A DNA stretch of 64,000 nucleotides from Flavobacterium sp. Root901 (GTDB lineage Bacteria > Bacteroidota > Bacteroidia > Flavobacteriales > Flavobacteriaceae). How positions within the stretch are numbered: position 1 is the stretch's first letter; each line of letters starts with the position of its first letter. The position numbers were made by a program, and so were the translations under genes. This document shows positions 52,369-60,545 of this stretch, piece by piece. Location of the stretch: NCBI RefSeq assembly GCF_001429765.1, contig NZ_LMJB01000006.1, positions 390,338 to 454,337 on the forward strand, in the 5' to 3' direction. The notes beneath the pieces are model-generated. The model was not told where the DNA came from and ran no database searches. It worked only from the letters and a program-made list of their open reading frames with translations.

Positions 52369-53075
52369 AAGATGAAATTTTAATAGGATGTTCAAGTTAT
52401 AATAATCGCTACTGGAAGGGAATATTCTACCCTGACAATCTGACATACTCGCAATGGTTTGAGTTTTATTGCCAGTACTTTAGCACGTATGAGTTCAACG
52501 GAAGCTTTTATAAGTTTCCAACCCTTAGAATCTTTACAAACTGGTACAATAAGGCACCGGAAAACTTTCTTTTTTCTGTAAAAGCACCAAAAGAAATTAC
52601 CCATATTAAAAGATTTTCAGACTGCGAAAACCTGCTTTCAGAATTTTATACTATCTGCGAAATGGGTTTAAATGAAAAACTAGCCTGCGTGTTATTTCAA
52701 TTCCCGCCGAGTTATTCTTTTACCTCCGAAAGATTGAAACAAATAATAGGCAGTTTGGATTTAAAATTTAAAAATGTAGTTGAATTTCGCCATGTATCCT
52801 GGTGGAATCAGGAAGTTTGGGACGCTTTTATGGAAAATAACATTACATTTTGCAGTGTGAGTCATCCGCAGCTTCCGCAAACAATTTTTAAAGATTTTCC
52901 CCTAATTTATATTCGTCTCCACGGAGTTCCAAATATGTTTTACTCTAGTTATTCACCTGAAGAATTACTTCAGATAAAAGAGGCAACTAATTTAAAATCA
53001 GGATTTGTGTATTTTAATAACACAGCAAGCGAAGCAGGAATTCTAAATGCTTTGGAATTGAAAAAGCTCATTTAG
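52365..53075 (+). CDS. DUF72 protein (TIM-barrel-like)
   Basis: The 236-residue protein shows the DUF72 pattern: ILIGCSSYNNRYWKGIFYPDNLTYSQWFEFYCQYFSTYEFNGSFYKFPTLRIFTNWYNKAPENFLFSVKAPKEITH, CVLFQFPPSYSFTSERLKQI, NVVEFRHVSWWNQEVWDAF, YIRLHGVPNMFYSSYSPEEL, YFNNTASEAGILNALELKKL. Function is undefined; the fold is related to endonuclease-IV-like TIM barrels, though the metal residues are not obvious. Overlap with the glycosylase gene suggests a joint DNA-repair function. Confidence 0.9.
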   Translation: MKDEILIGCSSYNNRYWKGIFYPDNLTYSQWFEFYCQYFSTYEFNGSFYKFPTLRIFTNWYNKAPENFLFSVKAPKEITHIKRFSDCENLLSEFYTICEMGLNEKLACVLFQFPPSYSFTSERLKQIIGSLDLKFKNVVEFRHVSWWNQEVWDAFMENNITFCSVSHPQLPQTIFKDFPLIYIRLHGVPNMFYSSYSPEELLQIKEATNLKSGFVYFNNTASEAGILNALELKKLI

Positions 53076-53116
53076 CTGAATACAATTTTTAAGATAAAAT
53101 TTTGTCGTTTGTACTA

Positions 53117-53189
53117 AAACGAGAAACCGCACTAGTAAATCTTTAAAGAAGTTTCCAATCTTTTGATATACTAGTGCGGTTTCTCGTTT
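53117..53189. repeat. Perfect 21-bp inverted repeat
   Basis: Arms at 53117-53137 and 53169-53189 are exactly complementary (left arm begins AAACGAGAAACCGCACTAGT), with a 31-bp AT-rich spacer. It lies in the convergent gap after the DUF72 gene. It may act as a bidirectional terminator (T-rich end), or be a small mobile element. Confidence 0.85.
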
Positions 53190-53219
53190 CAGCTGAAATA
53201 ATATAAAATGAGGGTAATT

Positions 53220-53720
53220 TTAAAGTTTCAAATTCCCTTCAATACCATCATCCATAACTTTACCTGTTACATAAGCAGCCGTCATTTTTGCAATGGCAAC
53301 CATTTTGCCGTGTTTGTTGTTCCAGTAATATCCGTCTTCAGGAGTTACGGTAATAACGCTCAAATTTGGATCGTCTTCTCCGCCCGGCATCCATACTTTT
53401 ACAATAGGATCGTATAATTCTTTAATCGTTTCCCTGTCGTAAGAAATAGTGGCTGTCCCGTGCAGGGTCAGGAATTTATCATGCGGTTCAGAAAAAAATA
53501 ATTCTACCTGCGGATTCAGTGTAATTTCAGCATTCTGACTGCTGTTTCGATCCGATAAGAACCAAAGTCGTCCTAAATCGTCTACTTTTTGAACAGACAT
53601 TGGGCGTGACTGAAGTCTGTCGCTGTTGTAAGTGCAAAACATGCATGTTTTTATGTTTTCTGCTAATTCTTTGATTTTGTCAGCAGCTAATACGTCTGTA
53701 AGGTCTTTATGATCTCCCAT
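53220..53720 (-). CDS. PNPOx-fold general stress protein
   Basis: The 166-residue protein is of the pyridoxamine-5'-phosphate oxidase-like split barrel: IKTCMFCTYNSDRLQSRPMSVQKVDDLGRLWFLSDRNSSQNAEITLNPQVELFFSEPHDKFLTLHGTATISYDRETIKELYDPIVKVWMPGGEDDPNLSVITVTPEDGYYWNNKHGKM. This matches general stress protein 26. It probably binds FMN or a flavin-like cofactor. It carries the CTGTAAGTCATT promoter motif shared with DUF4142, and is divergent from a receiver gene. Confidence 0.9.
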   Translation of the reverse strand: MGDHKDLTDVLAADKIKELAENIKTCMFCTYNSDRLQSRPMSVQKVDDLGRLWFLSDRNSSQNAEITLNPQVELFFSEPHDKFLTLHGTATISYDRETIKELYDPIVKVWMPGGEDDPNLSVITVTPEDGYYWNNKHGKMVAIAKMTAAYVTGKVMDDGIEGNLKL

Positions 53721-53777
53721 GGCTTTATAATTTTTATATTTAATATTTTGATTTGAAAGTGATTACCACTTGTATAA

Positions 53778-53813
53778 CAAAATTGAGATTTTTGCCTTCA
53801 AAATGACTTACAG
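53778..53813 (-). promoter_or_regulatory. Stress-motif promoter of the PNPOx gene
   Basis: On the minus strand CTGTAAGTCATT (plus positions 53802-53813) is followed after 16 nt by CAATTTTG (plus 53778-53785), one base from TAnnTTTG. The leader would be about 50 nt. Confidence 0.55.
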
Positions 53814-53897
53814 AATTATGCTTTTAAATTATTTTATTTCAATTAACACAATTGTGAGAATTTTTAAACAAATCGTCAAAATTCATTTAATTTAAAC

Positions 53898-53905
53898 TAT
53901 CTTTG
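53898..53905 (+). promoter_or_regulatory. -7 box of the receiver gene
   Basis: TATCTTTG matches TAnnTTTG, 28 nt upstream of the ATG at 53934. Confidence 0.6.
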
Positions 53906-53933
53906 AACAAACAGATTTATCCAAAAAAAACGT

Positions 53934-54365
53934 ATGAAGGAGTGGACAATATTCTACACAGATGATGATGAAGACGATTTAAGCATATTTACAGACGCTG
54001 TAGAGGCATTATCATTAAAAGTTAATCTGCAGACTTACTCAGGAGGAGAAAAGCTCTTAAATGCTGTTAATAATCCTCCGCCAACCCCAAACGTAATTTT
54101 TTTAGATTTAAATATGCCTGGAAAAAATGGTTTTGATGTTTTAAACGAACTAAAAGGTTCTAAAGAAAAAAGCGATATTCCAGTAATTATTTTTTCTACG
54201 TCAAATGAACCGAGCATTATTGAAAAGTGTATGGCACTGGGAGCGAATTATTTCATTACCAAACCTGTATTGATGAAAGATATTATAAAATCGATTGAAC
54301 ATTCGCTGACCATAAACTGGAAAGAGTTTGTTCCTGACAGAAAAAGTTTTGTATACAAACTCTAA
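53934..54365 (+). CDS. Single-domain response regulator (Rcp1/CheY-like)
   Basis: The 143-residue protein is only a receiver: acidic pocket (FYTDDDEDDL), phospho-acceptor Asp in VIFLDLNMPGKNGFDVL, Ser/Thr switch (IIFSTSNEPSII), and conserved Lys in FITKPV. There is no output domain, so it should act by docking to another protein. It is convergent with a large PAS histidine kinase, which is its probable partner. Confidence 0.93.
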   Translation: MKEWTIFYTDDDEDDLSIFTDAVEALSLKVNLQTYSGGEKLLNAVNNPPPTPNVIFLDLNMPGKNGFDVLNELKGSKEKSDIPVIIFSTSNEPSIIEKCMALGANYFITKPVLMKDIIKSIEHSLTINWKEFVPDRKSFVYKL

Positions 54366-54374
54366 TAAAATAAA

Positions 54375-54407
54375 GCACCGGACTTAAATGAGTCTGGTGT
54401 TTTTTTT
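54375..54407. terminator. Terminator between receiver and kinase genes
   Basis: GCACCGGACT and AGTCTGGTGT arms with a T8 tail separate the convergent genes; the tail runs into the stop region of the kinase gene (54406). Confidence 0.75.
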
Positions 54408-57400
54408 ATAACTCGGGAAGGAAAATCTTAAAAGTTGCGCCTTCGTCTTTTTTACTTTTTGCTTTTATAACCCCTTTGTGGTTTTCAACAATTTTTTTAA
54501 CGATTGCCAGGCCAATACCAGTTCCGGAGAATTCGCTTTCTGTGTTTAACCTCTGGAAAACTTCAAAAATTCGTTCGTTGTACTCATCTTCAAAACCAAT
54601 TCCATTATCAGAAATGCTTAAACAGAAGTATATTTTTTCCGGATAATTGACTTTAAAATTAAGTTTTTTTCCGATTACGCGCCGTGCTTTAATCTTGATA
54701 TGCGGCGGAATATCTTTGCGGGTAAACTTTAATGCATTTCCAATCAGATTATGAAGCAGCTGTCTAAACTGAAACGGCATTACGATTCCTTCTCCCAAAG
54801 GATGAAGTTCAATAACAGCATGCTTTTCTTCAATACGCTCAGAAAAATCCATTAAAACTTCTTCTACAATTTCGTCTAAATTGGTTTTTACAAAAATCCT
54901 TTCGGCAGAATTTGTTCTGGAATAGGTTAGAAGATCCTGAATAAGAGTCTGCATTCTTTTGGCAGAAACCTCAATTCTTTCTAAATATGATTTTGCTTTT
55001 GATGAAATATTCTGCTCGTCCAGCTCTGCTAAACGACTCGCAAAGGTCTGAATTTTACGAAGTGGTTCCTGTAAATCATGACTCGAAATATAAGCAAAAG
55101 ACTGCAGCTCAATATTCATATTAATCAGGTCGCGGTTTTTAAGTTCCAGTTCTTCCGTGCGGTCATGAACTTGCTTCTCTAACTGGTTTGTGAAATTCTT
55201 TTGATCCTGAATATCAGAACTTGTACCTACCCACATTTGAATCTTTCCTTCAGGATCACGCTGCGGAATTGCACGGCTGAACTGCCAGCGGTATTCACCA
55301 TCATGGCGGAGGAAACGGTGCTCAAATAAAAACTCATTTCCGGTTTTTACGGCTTGCATCCAGCTGTTAATATTCTCTTCGCGGTCATCAGGGTGTATTA
55401 CCTGCAGCCATCCGTTTTGATCAACATCGGCTTTTGTAATGCCGCAGTAATCATAAAGAGACTGATTGAAATAATCCAGGTTTCCCATAGCATCGCTGGT
55501 CCACACAAACTGCGGCATTGAGTCTGCCAGGACGCGGAATTTTTTTTCGCTTTTCATTAAAATATCCTGTCTGTTTTTTTCATCTGTAATATCCATTACA
55601 GTTCCCAGCATTTTGACAGGATTTTTTAATTCGTCAAAAAATATTTTTCCGTGCACCCGAATCCATGCAATACTGTCGTCCGGTTTTATAATGCGCGCTT
55701 CATATTTGTAAATATTCGTTTTTAAAGCAGTCTGATAAGCTTTTAAAATGGTATCAAAATCATCAGGTACAATTCGTGACAGCACTTGCGGACGCGAGAT
55801 TTTTATGTTTTTTGGAAGGCCGAAAAGCGCTGGCAGATTATCAGAATAAATTAATTCCTGCGTTGGAATATTAAGATCCCAGGTTACAATTTCGGCAATT
55901 TCAGAAGCCAGACGTGCTCTTTCCTCAGCATCCTCCACTTTTTTACGGGCATCAACTTTCTCCGTAACATTGCTTATGGTAATCATAACCGACGAAATTT
56001 CGCCATTTTTCTCATACAAAGGAGTAAACTGGAAATCGAAATAAAACTTTTCTAATTTTCCCTTAATTTTAATATAAGCAATAGATTCACTTTCACGAAT
56101 AGTTTTCCCATTGTATAATACATCATCAAGCAATTTCGCATATTTTTGATCCAAAAGCTCAGGAAATACTTCAAAAGCGGGTTTTCCAATAGTTTCACTG
56201 AGTTCCTTCTGCCATATATCTTTCTGCATACTGGTATTGGCCAGTTCAATAATATAATCTTTTCCTTTAAAAATAGTCATGGCAATTGGCGACTGCATGA
56301 CAAGATTTCTAAAAGCTTTTTCACTTTCAGCCAGATAATATCTTGTTTTTACGGCTTCGGTCACTTCATAACCTACGACAATTACGCCGGTTACAATATT
56401 ATTTTCTTCTCGTAACGGGTGAAAAACCAAATTGAAATAGCAATCTTCCTGTTTTCCATATCGGTTTAAGGTAACCGGAAGTTCGTTTGAAAAATAAGGA
56501 ACTCCGTTTTCATACACCTGAAGAAGCAGCGGCTCAACCGTTTCTCTGGCTTCAGGCAAATATTCAAAAACCGATTTGTGAAGCGTTTGTTCTTCGGTTT
56601 TATCTACAATTTGCAAGTATGTTTCATTAACCATTTCGACCTTCAGATCTGACCCTTTCAGAATCGCAATTCCAAGCGGCACCTGCCTGACAATATTTTT
56701 AAAACGTTTTTCGCTTTCTTCAATCGCAGTGCGCGCTATTACCTGAAGCGTAACATCGTTTGCAATAGCTACAATACCGGAAATTGTTCCGTCCGGCTCT
56801 TTGAAAGCCTCATAAGTAACATTTATAAAAGTATTTACGATTTTGCCTTTTCTGGTAAGTTTTACGGGCAGTTCGTTGGCAGTAAATCTTTTTCCGGTTG
56901 TATAAACATTCAACAAAATCTCTTCTAAGCCCTGACCAGAAGCCTCCGGAAGCGATTGAAAAATAGGTTTATGGAGCACTTCGTGTTCCTTGCGTTCCCA
57001 AATTTCGAGCATGGAGTCATTTGCAATTTCTACCACAAAGTCACTTCCTCTCAAAATGCACATTGCATTTGGTGCCTGCAGAATATTATTTCTGAATCTT
57101 TCGTTGCTTTCTTCCAGTTTTTTCCTAATATTTACTTTATCGGTCGTTTCATTGCAGATCACCAGGACACCGGCAATCTGGTCGTCATCATTAGTTACGG
57201 GACTGTAGCTGAAAGTCCAGTACACATCTTCCATTTTTCCGTTTCTGTAAATAGGCAGCAGTAAGTCTTCGTGCCATGTGGCTTCGCCTTCTGTCATAAC
57301 CTGATTAATAAGAGGACCAATGAAATCCCAGATTTCCGGCCAGAATTCAGCACCTTTATGTCCTAAAATCCCAGGATGTTTTCCATCATTTCCAAGGCTT

Positions 57401-57612
57401 GGGCGATAAGCATCATTGTAAAAACAAACATGTTCAGGTCCCCAAAACAAAAACATTGGGAATTTTGAATTTAAAAGGATTCCCAAAGTAGTACGAAGAC
57501 TCTGCGGCCATGTGTCAACAGACCCTACAGGAGTTGTACTCCAGTCTTTGGCGCGTATTAATTCGCCCATTTCGCCTCCTTTTGCCAGGAAATCCTGATT
57601 TGTATTGTTCAT
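54406..57612 (-). CDS. Soluble six-PAS sensor histidine kinase
   Basis: The 1068-residue kinase has no clear membrane segment. Six PAS domains follow one another: about 35-150 (FPMFLFWGPEHVCFYNDAYR), 170-290 (RFRNNILQAPNAMCILRG), 300-420 (RFKNIVRQVPLGIAILKG), 430-555 (AFRNLVMQSPIAMTIFKG), 565-685 (GLPKNIKISRPQVLSRIVPD) and 690-815 (KFRVLADSMPQFVWTSDAMG). A coil, HisKA (ELQSFAYISSHDLQEPLRKIQTF) and HATPase (NLIGNALKFTRK, DNGIGFEDEYNERIFEVFQ, GTGIGLAIVKKIVENH) follow. No receiver is fused. The first PAS domains resemble those of ligand-binding PAS kinases seen in soil flavobacteria. The partner is likely the receiver at 53934-54365. Confidence 0.92.
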   Translation of the reverse strand: MNNTNQDFLAKGGEMGELIRAKDWSTTPVGSVDTWPQSLRTTLGILLNSKFPMFLFWGPEHVCFYNDAYRPSLGNDGKHPGILGHKGAEFWPEIWDFIGPLINQVMTEGEATWHEDLLLPIYRNGKMEDVYWTFSYSPVTNDDDQIAGVLVICNETTDKVNIRKKLEESNERFRNNILQAPNAMCILRGSDFVVEIANDSMLEIWERKEHEVLHKPIFQSLPEASGQGLEEILLNVYTTGKRFTANELPVKLTRKGKIVNTFINVTYEAFKEPDGTISGIVAIANDVTLQVIARTAIEESEKRFKNIVRQVPLGIAILKGSDLKVEMVNETYLQIVDKTEEQTLHKSVFEYLPEARETVEPLLLQVYENGVPYFSNELPVTLNRYGKQEDCYFNLVFHPLREENNIVTGVIVVGYEVTEAVKTRYYLAESEKAFRNLVMQSPIAMTIFKGKDYIIELANTSMQKDIWQKELSETIGKPAFEVFPELLDQKYAKLLDDVLYNGKTIRESESIAYIKIKGKLEKFYFDFQFTPLYEKNGEISSVMITISNVTEKVDARKKVEDAEERARLASEIAEIVTWDLNIPTQELIYSDNLPALFGLPKNIKISRPQVLSRIVPDDFDTILKAYQTALKTNIYKYEARIIKPDDSIAWIRVHGKIFFDELKNPVKMLGTVMDITDEKNRQDILMKSEKKFRVLADSMPQFVWTSDAMGNLDYFNQSLYDYCGITKADVDQNGWLQVIHPDDREENINSWMQAVKTGNEFLFEHRFLRHDGEYRWQFSRAIPQRDPEGKIQMWVGTSSDIQDQKNFTNQLEKQVHDRTEELELKNRDLINMNIELQSFAYISSHDLQEPLRKIQTFASRLAELDEQNISSKAKSYLERIEVSAKRMQTLIQDLLTYSRTNSAERIFVKTNLDEIVEEVLMDFSERIEEKHAVIELHPLGEGIVMPFQFRQLLHNLIGNALKFTRKDIPPHIKIKARRVIGKKLNFKVNYPEKIYFCLSISDNGIGFEDEYNERIFEVFQRLNTESEFSGTGIGLAIVKKIVENHKGVIKAKSKKDEGATFKIFLPEL

Positions 57613-57835
57613 TAATAAAATGTTTTGTTTGTTTGAAACAATAAATTTTAACTAAATAAATATAGCATTTTCTAAGTCTGTTTGCTTTAAGTTTTAAAAT
57701 TATAAAAATAATTTTTGATTTTTTTTTCCTTTTTTGAATGAGCTAACATTAAAATTAATAGAGTTAATTTTCATTGATATTAATGGTGAAATTTGAATTA
57801 ACAAAGATTATCAACTAATCTAAATCAGTGAAATC

Positions 57836-58174
57836 ATGAAAAAAGAGCAAAAACACGAAACCGACTATATAAAAAAATATCAGGACCAGGGCTATACAAA
57901 GAATTATTTATTCGAAAATGGATGCCTGATTGATTCAGAAACTAAATATGCTTACCAGCCGGATGAAATCTATATTGTAGCGCATCATCGTTATGAAGGC
58001 ATGAGCGATCCGGATGATATGTCAATTTTATATATTATCGAAACAAAAGATCAGGAAAAGGGAACCTATTTATTAGGATATGGCCCGACAGCTGATTTGG
58101 AAGAAGCAGAATTTTTTAAGGATATACCGAAAAATAATTATTCAAAAAATGCTGATATCAGTGAACTTACATAA
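57836..58174 (+). CDS. Small unknown protein with a RYEGMSDPDD motif
   Basis: The 112-residue protein (IKKYQDQGYTKNYLFENGCLI, YQPDEIYIVAHHRYEGMSDPDDMSILYIIETKDQEKGTYLLGYGPTADLEEAEFFKDI) belongs to a small family in Bacteroidota often labelled, probably wrongly, phosphoribosylpyrophosphate synthetase. The middle motif is the strongest conserved feature. It is soluble and lies between two sensor-kinase genes and the stress cluster. Function is unknown. Confidence 0.72.
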   Translation: MKKEQKHETDYIKKYQDQGYTKNYLFENGCLIDSETKYAYQPDEIYIVAHHRYEGMSDPDDMSILYIIETKDQEKGTYLLGYGPTADLEEAEFFKDIPKNNYSKNADISELT

Positions 58175-58207
58175 AATAAAATAGATAAGTATTTTTATTT
58201 TGCTGAG

Positions 58208-58248
58208 GAGCAGTTGTTCCAGATTTATTCTGGAGCAGCTGTTTTTTC
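58208..58248 (+). terminator. Terminator of the small unknown gene
   Basis: GGAGCAGTTGTTCCAGA and TCTGGAGCAGCTGTT arms pair imperfectly around TTTATT, followed by T6. Confidence 0.7.
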
Positions 58249-58482
58249 TTTTTAAAGAGGTAAAGGTTTTCCTTTGTACCTCAAAAAACATCAAAATTTG
58301 ACCTTTTAATCCTTAAAGCCTTTCAAAACACGAAACTAAAAATTATGAAATTTCTGATGGTAATTGTATAAGATTTTGATTTGCAATTAGTACGAAATTT
58401 GGGTTATAGAAAATGAGTAAAAAACTAAAAGTTGTTTTTGTACCAATTAAATACAAACTACTTTTCTAATAAACCAAAGCAA

Positions 58483-59277
58483 ATGAAAAAACTTTACATA
58501 AATACTGGAGGATTTGATGCCGTTTTTAACGACTTAAAAGATAGTTTTAGCGGTGAGCTTACTTCTAACGACGATGAATATAATTTGGAAATAAAATCAA
58601 AATGGACAAAAGGTTCTATAAAAGGAACCAAATTTGACGACAAAGTTTTATTTATGCATTTTGATCTTGAGTTTCATCAGGAGGTCAGCCTTAGTATCGA
58701 GTCATTTAAAACAGCACCGGTCTTTTTTGCTTATTGCGAAAACGGAAATATCAGCCATAGTTTTGGCGCAAATGGAGAAAGAAAAGTGTTGAGCAAAAAT
58801 CAGTCAGCTGTTTTGAGTAATTCTTCAGTAATCAACAGTGTTTTATATTTTGAAAGTCATAAACGCATTCAGTTTAGTTTATTGGCAATGCCGACTTCAG
58901 AATATAAAAATACCGAATTAGTTTCGCAGGTAAAACAGCGTTTTACGAACTATTCAGGCAATTACATGTATGTTGGAAAAGCAAATCCAAGAATATTGGA
59001 AAAGATACAAGAGTTTAAAACAGTTCCGCAAAAAGGGATTGTGGGTACGCTTCTTAAAAAAAGTATTTTAAGAAATATTATACAAATAGAAGTAGAGCAG
59101 CACAGCTTTAATTACCTGAGAACATTTGATCCTGTTGTTAATCTTGCTATGAAACCAATAAATGAAATTAAACGAATTTCAACTATGAATTTCTCTGAAA
59201 TGCTTGCGGCAGCAAGACTTTTTAGAACAAAATATCATTTCTCACTTAAACCATACAATCAAAAATTAGCTAGCTGA
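58483..59277 (+). CDS. AraC sensor-domain-like protein without recognisable HTH
   Basis: The 264-residue protein starts at 58483 (MKKLYINTGGFDAVFNDLK); a longer frame from 58432 adds 17 residues with weak support. The N-terminal half resembles the sensing part of Bacteroidota AraC regulators (EVSLSIESFKTAPVFFAYCENGNISHSFGANGERKVLSKNQSAVLSNSS). The C-terminal half is helical (LKKSILRNIIQIEVEQHSFNYLRTFDP) and ends with KRISTMNFSEMLAAARLFRTKYHFSLKPYNQ. No two clean HTH motifs are seen. It may be a degraded or unusual regulator. Confidence 0.65.
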   Translation: MKKLYINTGGFDAVFNDLKDSFSGELTSNDDEYNLEIKSKWTKGSIKGTKFDDKVLFMHFDLEFHQEVSLSIESFKTAPVFFAYCENGNISHSFGANGERKVLSKNQSAVLSNSSVINSVLYFESHKRIQFSLLAMPTSEYKNTELVSQVKQRFTNYSGNYMYVGKANPRILEKIQEFKTVPQKGIVGTLLKKSILRNIIQIEVEQHSFNYLRTFDPVVNLAMKPINEIKRISTMNFSEMLAAARLFRTKYHFSLKPYNQKLAS

Positions 59278-59307
59278 CAAGCATTATATATTAACACTAC
59301 TATTACG

Positions 59308-59342
59308 AAAAAAACAGCTTTTCTTATAGAAGCTGTTTTTTT
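59308..59342 (+). terminator. Terminator of the AraC-like gene
   Basis: AAAACAGCTT and AAGCTGTTTT form a stem with a T-rich tail, 31 bp after the stop. Confidence 0.85.
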
Positions 59343-59390
59343 ATTTTAGCTCATTAGCTTAGTATCTTAGAATCTCAGCAACTTAAAAAA

Positions 59391-59651
59391 TTACTCCTTC
59401 TCATAATAAATTATAAAATAAACCATAGTAAGATTTAAGCATAAAGAAACACTGTTGGTAATGATGATAGGAAGGTCTTCTTTTAAAATTCCATAAATAA
59501 CCCAGACTGCGATTCCAAAAGTCAGGATGCTGAAAGTTTTTAGCGAAATATCTTTTACTTTCCTGGTTTTCCAGACTTTCATAATCTGTGGAATTGTCGA
59601 TAACGTAACGCAGGCTCCTGCAAATAATCCTATGATGTCTATGTAGTTCAT
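59391..59651 (-). CDS. SemiSWEET sugar transporter
   Basis: The 86-residue protein is a three-helix SemiSWEET/PQ-loop unit: IIGLFAGACVTLSTIPQIMKVWKTRKVKDISLKTFSILTFGIAVWVIYGILKEDLPIIITNSVSLCLNLTMVYFIIYYEK, with the Pro-Gln of the PQ-loop and the conserved Asn in ITNSVS. Two copies form the pore and move small sugars such as sucrose or glucose. It is 45 bp downstream of the SDR gene on the same strand and probably co-transcribed. Confidence 0.93.
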   Translation of the reverse strand: MNYIDIIGLFAGACVTLSTIPQIMKVWKTRKVKDISLKTFSILTFGIAVWVIYGILKEDLPIIITNSVSLCLNLTMVYFIIYYEKE

Positions 59652-59696
59652 TTTTTTTAAGATGCTAAGTTTATGATGTTTTGATGCTAATTTTTT

Positions 59697-60545
59697 TTAT
59701 CCGCCAATTAATTCACCTCCATTGATATGAATAAATTGACCTGTAATATAACTGCTGTCTTCGCACGCTAAAAAAACGTACGCAGGTCCAACTTCTGATG
59801 GCTGTCCGGCTCTTTCCATTGGGTTGTCTTTTCCAAAATCTGAAATCTTGTCAAAAGTCGCCACAATCAAAGGTGTCCAGATTGGTCCCGGAGCAACGCC
59901 GTTTACCCTGATTTTTCTTTTGGCCAGTATAGTCGACAATGATCTGGTAAAACTAACAATAGCGCCTTTTGTGCTCGAATAATCGATTAAATGTTCACTT
60001 CCGCGATAAGCAGTTACAGAACTTGTATTGATAATAGAATCACCTTCTTTTAAATACGGAAGCGCCGCTTTTGTAATGTAGAAATACGGGTAAATATTGG
60101 TTTCAAACGTTTTGTGCAACTGAGCCGAAGTAATTTTTTCCAATTCGGTTTCCGGAAACTGGATAGCGGCATTGTTTACCAAAACATTGATGGTTTTAAA
60201 AGCTGCAATACATTTTTTGATGGCCGCCTTACAGAATTTTTCATCCTTTAAGTCACCGCTTATGAGCAGGCACTGCTGGCCTTCTTTCTCAATCATTTCC
60301 TTAGTTTCTTTTGCGTCCTTGTCTTCTTTAAAATAGACAATCGCAATATTGGCGCCCTCACGGGCAAAATGTACAGCAGCACTTCTGCCAATTCCGCTGT
60401 CGCCGCCTGTTATAAATGCGGTTTTACCTAAAAGTTTTCCGCTTCCTGTATAATTTTCTCTAATAATTTCCGGTTCTGGATTCATTTTATATTCATGTCC
60501 CGGAAGTTCCTGTTTTTGTTCAGGGAATTTTTTCGGCTTTTTCAT
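59697..60545 (-). CDS. SDR-family oxidoreductase (YhdF/YgdG type)
   Basis: The 282-residue SDR has a longer N-terminus (PKKFPEQKQELPGHEYKMNPEPEIIRENYTGSGKL) before KTAFITGGDSGIGRSAAVHFAREGANIAIVY. This extension is typical of YhdF-like general-stress SDRs. NNAAIQFPETELEK, NTSSVTAYRGSEHLIDYSSTKGAIV (Ser, Tyr-x3-Lys) and PGPIWTPL complete the catalytic layout. Such proteins are stress-induced in several bacteria. It is followed by SemiSWEET in one operon. Confidence 0.9.
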   Translation of the reverse strand: MKKPKKFPEQKQELPGHEYKMNPEPEIIRENYTGSGKLLGKTAFITGGDSGIGRSAAVHFAREGANIAIVYFKEDKDAKETKEMIEKEGQQCLLISGDLKDEKFCKAAIKKCIAAFKTINVLVNNAAIQFPETELEKITSAQLHKTFETNIYPYFYITKAALPYLKEGDSIINTSSVTAYRGSEHLIDYSSTKGAIVSFTRSLSTILAKRKIRVNGVAPGPIWTPLIVATFDKISDFGKDNPMERAGQPSEVGPAYVFLACEDSSYITGQFIHINGGELIGG

